In this document: in pieces, positions 36,124 through 47,600 of the stretch
Numbering within the stretch: the stretch's first letter is position 1
Layout of the letters: every line of letters starts with the position of its first letter
Source of the DNA: Balanoglossus misakiensis
Taxonomy: Eukaryota; Hemichordata
Direction: 5' to 3'
Assembly: GCA_040954595.2 (NCBI GenBank)
Contig: CM082576.2
Location: 15,438,001 to 15,502,000 of the forward strand
DNA length: 64,000 bases
Notes under the pieces: model-generated
What the model saw: the letters and a program-made list of their open reading frames with translations, nothing else
The model's database searches: none
Told to the model about the DNA's origin: nothing
Made by a program: the position numbers and the translations under genes

Positions 36124-37122
36124 GTTACATTGTCACGTTCAAACGTCAAACGCATGATTGCGATAAGTCTGGAATGATAAAGAACAATGATTGGTGACCT
36201 CATTAACTCACATGATATAAGAACTTCAACTGCCACAAACAATCGACAAATATTACAAATTTACAGTTTAAATTAAGCGAGAATCAGGTATTCTGAATTG
36301 TGTTTTTTTACGTTTCAATTTGCATGTACGGGGAAGAAATACATTGTATTACATATTACTCTCAATGGACTAGTAATTCGATATCTACAAACATTACTTG
36401 ATATTCCAAGTAATCACAGACAGCTGTAATGAAACGCTATTTTTGATAAACTTGCCATTCAACAACACCAATTCATGTCCTCACCTCAAAACTAAAGTCA
36501 CAAAATTCTTCGAGTTGCCAGGTAAAGTGGCAGGGAAACCTCTGCAGTATTTCTCCATTGGACTTTCCTGTATCCTTTAATCTCATTATGTGTGTAACCG
36601 AAAATTCTATTGGACAGTAAAAACAAAGTTTGGGTTATAAACTGATTTCACGATTTTAATTTTAAATTGAGATATGTTTATTGAAATTAACTTTTTATTA
36701 TGGTATTACAACATTTTGAAAGAGAGTTGAATTGTATGAACCGGTGAATTCAATATATTTGTCAGCGCAACAACGTAAATTGTCTACCAGCAAAAGAAAC
36801 CAAAACAAACGACACACCGTCAATATTGAGCGATTTTGTTCCTTCAGTTTATTGAACCGATTTTCCTTTGGGAAAATCAGTTCAAATTGACGAAAACTAA
36901 TAATTTAGTTTTGAAAAAAAATATGCCGGACTATGTTAAGTATAATCATTTTGCAAGGAATGTCAATTGCGGGAAAGAACACCCAAACTAAGCGATTTTT
37001 TAGACCGAATGCTGGTATTTATTTGCTTTTGCAGCTAGACCAAACAAATCTGTAATAGAAAATAAATTCGGCTTTTCATGGTCATGCATACTTTCATCAT
37101 TGAAGTTATTAGGAGCACATTC
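36124..37122. other. Spacer between the IFIT-like and glycosyltransferase/TRADD-N genes
   Basis: About 1 kb of AT-rich sequence. It probably holds the unseen 5' exon of the IFIT-like gene or an intron of a longer joint gene. I see a small hairpin at about 36856-36887 (GAACCGATTTTC...GAAAATCAGTTC) and no clear exon. Confidence 0.35.
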
Positions 37123-40100
37123 TTATTCTTTTATTTGGAGCAGATGATAAAACGGATGCATGGATAAGTCACAGATAACTGCATTACCTTCGATGTTTTT
37201 GTCTGCAGGTGGCGCAATGGGAGTTTTCGTTTCCTTAAGTTCGTCCGTAGCCTGAAGTAACTGCCGATTTTTGTCCTTTAGTTTGATGTTTTCATCCATG
37301 GCTGTTTGATTTTCCTCTTTCAGTTTGATATTTATCATGGTTAGTTTAGAAGCTTTGTCTTCGCTGCTTTCCTTCATTTTCTTCAGAAGCTCACATGACT
37401 GCTTACTTTCTTCACTTTCCCTCTTAAGGATCATACATTCTGTCTTCCTGGATTGTAGCAGTTCTCGAATCTCCTTGATTTCGTTAAAGAGCGAAGTGAT
37501 GACAGAGAGATAGTTGTCTGTCGAGATTGGTTCCAAGACACGAGCAGCTCTTTCCTTTGAAAAAGATTCCGCCAGAATCTTGTCCGACTCTTTGGTGCCA
37601 ATGTTCAAGATGTTGACGCCATCTTGATTGACAAGTCTCTTAAGTTCTGATGAAAATATGATATAAAATTGTTAGCAAAATGTTATATATGATCGATATG
37701 ATGTACCCCCATTTTAAATAGAGTATTGGTTGACCAATTGCCCTCCCTAAATGTTTTTGAACACTGACCTTCTCTATCATATCTGAATGTCTCTCCCTCT
37801 GGTAAGGTGATTGAAGACAACTGTTTGCTATCTAAAATCAAACACCGTCTGATTCCTAGAACCCCGAGAACTTCTGGCCGTTCATCCAACAATGTAGATA
37901 GCTGTAGGGGGCGTTGTATTTTTACCAACATCACAACTGGTCTCTGTGTGTCTCCCACATCAACATCTATCTCAGTTTCCAAAGTGCCAGAACCACCAAG
38001 TAGTTTTGATAAACCGATTCTGTTTTGACGTGTGGCGTAGACATGTCGATCAACCTCCAAGGCAACCATTGCACTATTGTCATCTACAGGTATAAGGATT
38101 GATAATAGCCAAAACAAATTGTATGTATTCTCATTGAAAGGGGCATATTTTTACACAGTAGTGCGGGAGTATACTTTTTATGCAAACATTTCAAACACAT
38201 GGATTATTAGCTGGGAACATAAGGACCTTTGGAGGCGTTCAAAATATCATGATAAGTCATGTCTTATTCTGTAAGCACTTGCCTGGTTCAATCAGAATAT
38301 CTTCAAGTTCTGAACACTTCTCTCCACATATATCACATATGTCAGCCGATTTCACTTCCGGGTCAAAACCTACAAAGAAATAGGTCAACGTCATGACATT
38401 TTTATTGATTTAATTTCCTATTTACAAGCCGGACAAGTATTTTGTGATGGTGAGAAAGTCATTATCGGACATTGTATACGTGTTTGACAAGAAATATTTC
38501 AATGTTCTAACCTCCACAAAAAATTCACAATCTTAGATTAGGCCAATACTTCGGAGATTGTATTTAACATTTGTACGTAGCCTCTTCATCTACATTCTCA
38601 ACAACATCTCTCATCTGCTTTGATTTTGTATGAAAAGCATACTGCATTTCAACTTGTACAGTGTTTGGACATGAAAATATATAGATAAAATGGATACTCT
38701 GAAATACATTTGTGTTCGGTCTGGTCTAAGCATTTTCGTCACGGGATATGAATATTAACTAATAGGACCTTCTATATTTATTTCATGTAAATACTGACGC
38801 TATTCAACGACATTTACATATGGCATCATATCAGGTCCAGTAATCGTTTTCATTTAAGTTGAGAACAAATGTTTGCTCTGAAATCAGCTTACCTTCTTTC
38901 ATGTACTTCAATTCTGCCCGACACCGTCTATATCGCCACACCTCTATGGTTGTCTTCAGGGGAACATCCGATACGTTTAATCTACGAAGCGTAGATTCTG
39001 TGACGATATCAACCTTGAACAGTTCCCCCAGTTGCCCTCGTCTGTAGTCGCTCCATAATTTCTCCAACGCGTCCGATGTCTGACATGCCAATACAACACA
39101 CAGACACCCTTGCTTGATTTCTTGAATTGTAATTCCACCAACACTGTTCAGATACTCTTTCACCTTTGGTAAATCGTCTTCAGATTTGATGCTGTTAATC
39201 TCTCTTTCTATGTGTTCAACCTGATCTGGAGTCAAGTTAGCACCGGAGACGTCAATATGAATCTCGAGTTCCCCTGAAATAAAGTTTATCAATATTAATA
39301 TATATTAGCATTGGCGTGAAATAATTTAACTGCAGCCTGAACATGTATTAAACACGCAAGGGACAAATTCATCATCTTTAAAATCTGTACCATTTGAATT
39401 TCAGGGCAGGAGAAACCCACTTTTGTTCGAAACATCCCATAATTCTAGATGGAGAAATCCATACATTGTATCGCGAGTGTGCTTACGCAATGAATATTTT
39501 ACCTCGAGTTGATCTGAAGGTATGTGTGTAAGTATGTCCACCACCAGAAGCTTGTCCATCGTTGTGGTCATCGTTACCATGGCCACTATCGAACCCGTTG
39601 CCGGATGGGAGATTTTCGGCCTGCCCTCCTGCGCTGTTGCTATTGGAAATCGAACTTCCTTGTTCCTGGCCTTGGATTGTTTCAGGACGCCCGACATCTA
39701 GAAAGGGGTAAGAAGAATTGCAGGAATCCAAATGTCAACATCTTGTTATTTAAAATAATACATTTGTCATATGCCATATGTGAGTTTACATCTACATGTG
39801 TAACACCTAGTAGCAATACACGTTCTCCAACTGTTCGTCTGTAATTTATATCGGTGTTATTGTACATTCCGATACCAATTAAAGTGTTTTATGCAACGTT
39901 TCACATGTAATATTTTCTTCTTGAAGACAGTCACTATCATTTACCTTTTGAAGGTTCTTCCCCAGGGTCTTCACACTCTGCAGAACTAATTGTAGAAGAC
40001 TCCAGCAATTTCTTTTGTTGAACTGCAATGAAACCATTCTCTGCGGAGTTATGAAGGGCTTTTCTCAATTCTTGGGATGCGTTCTTAGCACGACCATATT

Positions 40101-41214
40101 TACACAGGACAGGCATGATGGTATCTAACCATTTTTCACTTTCGCTTTCGACATTTTGACATAGTCCAGTGTCACAGGACGGGACAGAGATGGCGGGGAA
40201 GTGTTCATCTATGAACGATGCAAGGCCTGATTGCTTTGGTTGTATTGTGGGCACACCGGCAGCACAAGACATAAGACCAATCACACCAAACGGGTCACCT
40301 TTTGTTGTAAATATTACCACGATGTCACACTGCATCAGATCTTTCTTTAAGTGGTCCATCGATGCGTTGTTTGGATGCAGCTGAATATTCACCAGGCGTG
40401 ACGCGGCCATCTTCTCCAGTTTCTGCTGAAACGTTTTGCATGGTGTTGATGTTACAAGTCCCCTGAACTTCCACTTAGTCTTTTTGTCATAATAGTTAAA
40501 GTGGCGAGCAACTTTTCCCATACTTAGTGCTGCTGCTTCGAATTCCTTCAGATCTTGTAGACTTGATATTGTGTGTACAGACAGGACTTCTATGGTGTTC
40601 CCTAACTCTGAAATACTGACTGAACGTTGGTCAACGCCCGTCTTTGTCAAGGGAATGTACTGCTCGTGCTTCACTTGTGAATTCACAGAAGCTTGAATCT
40701 TCCTCTCATAATCATCGTATACTGATTGTCCAACTGACAAAATGGCGGAAGCCGTATTGATATAGTCCATAATTTCACCATCAAATATATCCAAGTCAAA
40801 AGGCTCCAAGCTCATGTTGTCTGGCATGTCAGACAAAACTGGAACAAATCTCGGAATCCCAAGATCTTCTTGAATACACTTTGCAACATCGGCAGTTCCA
40901 TTCTTGCAAGCAGTACCATATATTGTTGTTATCGGGAGACATTTCTTCAACTCGGGGAATAGAGCACGATGTAGCATTAACCAGTCCCTTGACGGTTTCC
41001 CTTCCCCCTTTACAGTTGGAAGAATCAACTCCACTCTATGTTTGCTCGCGTCCTTCATCTCTGCGTCAGTTGCTTCCAAAACCATGTAGTAGACTTTATT
41101 TTCTCCGAGAGCAAGATCTATCGCTATTTGTCTTTCAGTGATACATGTTGCTATGTTGCGTCTTCTCGGCCACCATTCTTCTCCAACAAACAACATCTGG
41201 TTAATGCGAGACAT
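37123..41214 (-). CDS. Multidomain protein: GT4-like glycosyltransferase fold + TRADD-N-like domain + coiled coil
   Basis: Six exons on the minus strand: 41214-39945, 39697-39503, 39273-38893, 38369-38283, 38083-37769 and 37646-37123, total 2772 bp (923 residues plus TAA). All five introns are phase 1. Start ATG follows directly after an acceptor-like TCTTGTAG, implying an upstream 5'UTR exon. Residues about 5-390 resemble a GT-B/GT4 glycosyltransferase (MLFVGEEWWPRR at the start; GDPFGVIGLMSCAAGVPT near 305-325; QSGLASF), but both glutamates of the E-x7-E motif are replaced (D and M). About 424-488 is a Gly/Ser/Asn linker. About 489-615 matches a TRADD-N-like pattern (GCLCVVLACQTSDALEKLW, DYRRGQL, DVPLKTTIEVWRYRRCRAEL). 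A 29-residue exon holds CDICGEKC. The next exon is not recognised. The last encodes a long Lys/Glu-rich coiled coil. Likely a cytosolic immune receptor or adaptor: inference from domains and the IFIT-like neighbour. A phase-1 donor (GAAG|GTAATG) before the stop may extend it. Confidence 0.75.
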
Positions 41215-42675
41215 CCTACAAGATGAATAAATATACACACAAGATGTATGATGTGATTTTATTTGATATGGTACGTATACAAATTAGCAATTAACTTACA
41301 TTACGTGTACATCGCTAAATAGAAAACCTAAATGTATTGGATATCAATCAATCCATCAATCGTATGTGAAAACTCTATCTTTAGAAAATTCAGTCATATT
41401 TGACTTATATACAAATTGCACAAGTTCGTGAAATATGCAAATTGGCAGTAAGTCATCGCGGCACTACTAGATAAATCATATTTCATTCAAGTGACTTTAA
41501 GATCAATGTCTGTTAAACGTTTTATGATCCAATCTGCTGTAGTTTTATGTAAATATGTAAATAAGATGTTTATTACAGTGACATCGCTAAATATTTGATA
41601 AGACATTCATATTTCTTCTCAGATCAATAGCTTTACAGCGTTCTATGCAATTTGGCGTTGAAATGTGAGCACAGCGTCATTGGCACCATTTATCGGTAAA
41701 CGGTGGTACATACGGGTCTATGATATTGTTTCTGTTCAGAAAACAGATTTGATACAACGGCATCAAAAACTCAAGTATTGGCATTCCAGGCGTTATTTCA
41801 CAACAACATGGTTTTACTGTCCATTAATCTGGCTCTTCGCATTGTTTTAATTAACAGCTGAATAAGTTTAAAGTAAAGCATTTGCGCAAAGTTTGTCAAT
41901 ATACCACATCCGTACTGAAACGGGACACTTGAGGAATCGCGACGCCAGAATTGGCACACTACCCCAAACTTTGTGTTTGTGAGGTTGACTAATTCCTCTA
42001 GGCCTTTCAGCCTTGGTTATCATGCATACAGTTCAAAGTACTTGTCAACCACTTGATTTGTGCATTAGATTTATTATATCTACCAACTGTGGACAGCAAC
42101 GGATATATACATCACTAACATGTAAATTACAATACTTCTGTGTTTGCCACGTTCACTGCTAAGGGCACTGTTATACATTCTAAAATATTGTAAATGGTTG
42201 TCTAAATTACGCCACCTTTGTAAATAGAGAACTTTCTGTAAGTGTGTCCACTTTCTAGGACATATGTAAGTTGAAAACAAGCAGGACAATAAATCATTAG
42301 ATCAGTCGATATGAGGTGACAGATATACGCCCTTTGTCCGAATAGAAATTTAAGACCCGGTATAGGTAGACACATCAGAATTGAACTGCATCGATTATGA
42401 CTCTGAATGTGAATGGTAAATTTGATTCACATACATTGCAGAGCACTGATTTTACGAGAAATCATAGCTATCTGTTTCGCCATGCGCATTCGTGAATTCT
42501 AACCTTTCGAAGTGTTTTCACTCCGCCGTGGTGTAAAAGTGGTTGTCGATGATTAAATGTCAGGCCACACAATCTATTACCACCGACACACAGTCACACA
42601 GGACAGAAGTTTCAGGTTGTTCGTATATCTGCGCGAATTCACACCTTTCTGAAGTCACCGCCACTTTGCACCTCC
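41215..42675. other. Upstream region of the glycosyltransferase/TRADD-N gene
   Basis: Presumed 5' exon and promoter of the minus-strand gene should lie here, but I cannot identify a defined promoter element or exon. No other gene recognised. Confidence 0.35.
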
Positions 42676-43398
42676 TTAAGGTGGCATTGCATGAAAACTT
42701 GTGATTTTTGCCAAATTTTACTTTTTTACATAAATCGGTAGGCCTAATACTGACCCACATCCTGTCTAATACGTCTTGGCGGAAATGGTGCATAATCACC
42801 CCAAAATAGCACTTTTCTGAATGAGTTCACAGCTTAACAAATAGGTGTCAACAATGCAAATGGCCGTTTTTCTCAGTTTGCATTTTCGCTGCTCTTGACA
42901 ACTTCAGACGAAAATAGCTTCGCTCTGCGCTGGCCGAATTTGCTCAAATTTTAACTGGGGATTGTGTATGACCCATCCAACAAAACGGTATTTTTGTTAG
43001 TCGATAAAGTGTCCCTGGCGGGAATAAACTCTGATTCAATACAACTCACCGTGAAAATCTAACTTTCAAACGCTGTTACTCCTCAATGGAAGCAGATAAC
43101 GCAAAACAAAATTACCGTTTTTTTGCACGTGTACTCTAGTTTCGAATGACATATTAAGATGCATGATGCATGGTCAACTTTTTTACCTAATTTAAATTTA
43201 ATGACATAATATCAAAAAAATGTTTTTTTTCACCCAAAATCGCCACCATTTCCGGGGATCAATAATATTTGCAACTCAAACAAAAGTTCAAAAACTCAGC
43301 TCCCATAATATATACGGTTTATGGGGGTTTTAACGTTGTCTTTGATGAGAAATAGGTCTCTGAAAAAGTCTTGACGGTTTCATGCAATGCCACATTAA
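42676..43398. mobile_element. TTAA-flanked DNA element, family B (about 715 bp)
   Basis: Element 42680-43394 between TTAA sites (42676-42679 and 43395-43398). Terminal inverted repeats: GGTGGCATTGCATGAAA and TTTCATGCAATGCCACA. No coding capacity recognised. The interior has a poorly conserved AT-rich body with runs of T and A. Confidence 0.8.
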
Positions 43399-44633
43399 GT
43401 GGCAACCAGACAAAATGGGGAGGGGGGGGGGATATCGGGTGTTTGCCTAACCTCACCCACACCCACTTATATTTAACTTATGGCCCTAATCAACAACACC
43501 AACATTTATGAGGGGTTATAAAATGGCGCCAGATTACATTAATGTGATGAAGTGGGATGTAAATTTATACAGAAACATATTCAGCTCCCTACATTGCCGA
43601 AAATGACGCAATCAATACGGTTCTGGTAAACATATACTCGGTCGATCACTACAAATAATTTTTCGAATACCGAATATATGTATTGATCACTTTAGTATTC
43701 TTTTAACGCTAACTCATGTGTTAAAAGACATACGGCATGTTTACTAAATATCAATTCGACTGCCCCAAAATTGTTTAGAAGACGAGTTTTTGCTTGTTTT
43801 ACAAAATTTCTTGACATAAAACCATACTCCGTCACAATATGAACGTTTGCACTTAGTAAATGCTTCGTCGGGTTGAAAATTATAGCTAGTCGTTTGGTCA
43901 CCCGTTCTTGGACGGTCATAACAATTTGTTGTTTTACCGCGTTCACCATACATATAGTACAAATCTCACTCTTTCTGCTTCGGGCTGAAACCGAGAACTT
44001 TAAGAATGAATACTTTTACACTAAGAAATATGCTCATTTTCTGGTATGCTGGTCATTGTTCGTGTAGAAATCTCATGTGAGGGGTATACGCCCTTCAACC
44101 AGGTTTTTACCTTACGCTCCGTACCGTGTACGTACATATGCAAATGAAAATTTTGCTGTTGATTCAGTATATGCTCCTGTCACTACACGTCTCAGTGCCA
44201 TATACATTTCTACAATTCCTCACCTGTTGAAGAGTTTCACCCTCCCTTGGTGTTCAACGATGGTCTTCGAAGATTTAAACCAGAGAGGCTACAAGAATGT
44301 TTAAAAGGCTTGGGTTACGAATAATCAGGTCTCTGCTGCCTTTTCAACTCAAGCGGAACATAAAACGTCACACCGCCATTTTGGTCGTTGGTCAACAGAC
44401 GAAAAGTGGTGTTGGTTGGTTATTATCACATCGAGGCTCACGTGGACTTTGAACGTTAGTGTAAATCCTTGTATTAAGGCAAATCAACAACTCAGCAAAT
44501 AAACTCCAATACTCCTTTTGCGCATTCCTCGGGAGATTTTTATGCGCATGCGTAAATATATGCAAATCACTAGTTTGACCTAGAAGCGGCAGGGTAGAAA
44601 CGTCACGTCTGTAGTTTGTTGACATCGCGAACA
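43399..44633. other. Left flank / 5' region of the ISL2EU-type transposon
   Basis: No gene recognised. The transposon's left terminal inverted repeat should lie here or near 44300-44600, but I could not match it to the sequence right of the transposase. CCGGGCAA-type promoter signals are not evident; the region before 44634 contains ATGCGCATGCG, a short palindromic CpG-containing run at about 44541-44551. Confidence 0.35.
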
Positions 44634-44637
44634 ATGG

Positions 44638-47600
44638 ATGCGACTGGCACTACACCGAGCCAGGCGAAGATCGACGACCTACAAAAAAAAAACTGTGAAA
44701 CAACTCAAAGAAATATTGAAATTAAGAGGATTGAAGACCGGTGGCAAGAAAAGTGATCTAATAGCGCGGATTCTTGCGGTTTTGTGCGAAAATCCATCGG
44801 TTGGCAGTGGCACCGCTTGTAGTACCGGCGGGAGTTCGACGACTGACGCAGGCCCGTCTTGCTCATCAGATGTAAGACATCATGACGAAAATGAACGTGC
44901 GTGGTCCGTGGATGGCCTGCTTTCTTCAACGGTTGGTGGACAGAACGTGTGGACAACCGATCTCCGACGGGTGCCAGTGTTTACGTTTGTCCAGCTGTAT
45001 CAGTATCTGGTCGACGTGTCGGCAAAATATTCTCCGAGCTATATGCAGAACGTTGGGTACAAACAGATGAAGGCGTTCAAGTTTTTTGCAGAAGGTCACG
45101 TCTCTAAGATTGAGGTCCTCCGAGGAGAAATGTCAACCATTGTTCGAGCAAAAGTAAAAGCGAGTATGAAGAAAAGGGTGTACAGAACGGTTGTCACGAT
45201 CGCGCTGAACGGGAATGTGAAACAAGCTGCGTGTGAATGTCCGGCTGGGTAAGTGTTTACAAACAACCTGTTTTACTTCCGCGTTTAATATGCGGCGACA
45301 AACACTTGACTAGCTGGCTAAATACCGTTTCGAAACGTGAATCTATTGCATGTATTGTTCAATACTTCTGAAAACCGAAGAGGTTGGTGATGATATAGCT
45401 TTATTTGCCGGGTGTATCAAAATATACGTGCAGTGAGTTGTGGAAGCCATAGGTGCGGGGAGGGGGCGTGGCCGGCACTCTATGGATGTACATGTACATG
45501 TAACCACCAGTGAACTACTAGTAAACAAAGGCACGTCAATAGATTCTTTAAAAATTGCTCTGAAAGTCATGCCCCACTTCTATAAAGTTTGTACTCCATT
45601 GTCCTCTCGTGGAAGAGCAAGCTGGGTTCAGGAAAGGCTATTGTACCATTGACAACATTTTTATTTTATACACAATCATTTCTCATTACATGTCACTCAG
45701 TGGAAGACTTTATTGCGCATTTATTGATTTCGAAAAAGCATTTGATAAGGTCAATCATGCATTGCTATTTTATAAGTTATTCAAAATGGGAATTCGAGGG
45801 AAACTTTTTACCGTATTACGTTCTATGTACTCCGATGTTAAAGCATGTATTCGTACACCTGTGGGAATAACTGATTTTCTCAGATGTGAACTTGGCGTCC
45901 AGCAGGGCAATATTTTATCACCTCTGCTTTTCACTCTTTTCATCAATGACCTTGGTAAAGCTGTACATCACAACTTTGCAGGAGTTCATATTGCATGTAC
46001 CAAACTTTTTTATTTATTATTCGCCGATGACTTGTCCCTTTTTAGCAGTACACCTATTGGCCCCCAGCGTCTTTTGAATAAGTTGTCTTTGTACACATGT
46101 AAATGGAAGCTAAAAGTGAATACGGGTAAATCAAAGATAGTTGTTTTCAGACGTGGGGGGAGGTTAAAATCAGATGAAAATTGGTTTTTAGATGGTACAA
46201 AACTTGAAGTTGTTCCTTTTTACAATTACCTGGGCATTGTTCTTTCAAGTTCGGGTCTATGGGATCAAGCACAGAGACATCTAGCAACCAAAGCCTCAAA
46301 GTCTTTATTTGAAGTTAAGAAGGCTATTGCACGTTTTGACTCCATCGATGTTGATCTTGCATTTAAAATCTTTGATAGTAAAATCCTTCCAATTTTAATG
46401 TATGGAAGTGAAGTGTGGGGTTTCCACCAGGCCGACCAAATTGAAATAGTACACAATAAATTCTGTCGTTTTATTTTGAGATTGTATGGCAATGCGACCA
46501 CTCTCGCTGTTAGGGGTGAGCTGGGGCGTTTTACAATTCGTACATGTAGACTTGTAAGGATTATCAAATATTGGCTGCGCTTGCTTTCAATGCCACAGCA
46601 GCGTATTGTGCAAAAATGCTATATTTTCCAATATAAGGAAGCTGAAAAGAGTAAACCATGCTGGGCCTATGATGTTAAGACCTTGTTGTTTTCTTTTGGT
46701 ATGGGCGAAGCTTGGCTTAATCAAGGTGTGGGTTGTGATGTTAACTTTATTAATTTATTTAAACAGAGATGTCGAGACATTGATATTCAGAATTGGTATT
46801 CAAATTTACGTCTGTTTCCCAAAATGGACTGTTATCGTACTTTCAAAATGACCTTTGGGCAAGAGCATTACTTATCATGTATTGATAACGATTCACATAG
46901 AGAAGCCATGTGTCGTTTTAGAGTTTCTGCGCATGCACTACGCATCGAATCAGATAGAAAATTACGTAACGAGCGCTCAGAAAGAATTTGTGTATATTGT
47001 AATTCTGCAAGCATTGAAGACGAGTTCCACTTTAGTATGATGTGTCCTCTATATCAGGAGTTAAGGTCAAAATATATCCCAAGGTATTTTTACATAAATC
47101 CTTCCTTTCAAAAATTTACCCAGCTTTTACAGTCTCAAAACACAACTATTGTACGCAATTTTTCAAAATTTATCTACTATGCCATGAAGATGCGTTCCGA
47201 GACTGTTGAAGAACTTTCAACCGTGTAATACTGATTGTACTTGTTTCTAGTTGAGTGTCCCTCTGTACTTTTCTTTGTATGACTTTTGTGATTACTAGGA
47301 GGCCGGAGGCCTACAGTATCCGAATAAATCACATATATTTAATAATAAAGTTTGTACTCAGTGCTACATCATAATATTCGCTTGATTTTGTTGTGTGTGT
47401 GTTGTTGTTTTTTTTGGGGGGGGGATATATATTGGATGTAAACAAAGTCCCTTTAAATTGTGTTGCATTTTCATTTACAGTAAAGGAATTAATGGTCATG
47501 GCAGATGTAACCATGTAGCAGCTCTTCTGTTTGCTCTTGAAGACTTCTGCCGAAAAGGACTGCATGAAAATGAAGAGCCAGTTTCTTGTACAAGTATTCT

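Noticed and set aside
43692-43962. Two overlapping minus-strand frames of 72-85 codons near the transposon's left flank
   Set aside because: No domain, frames overlap, and no splice or paralogue support.
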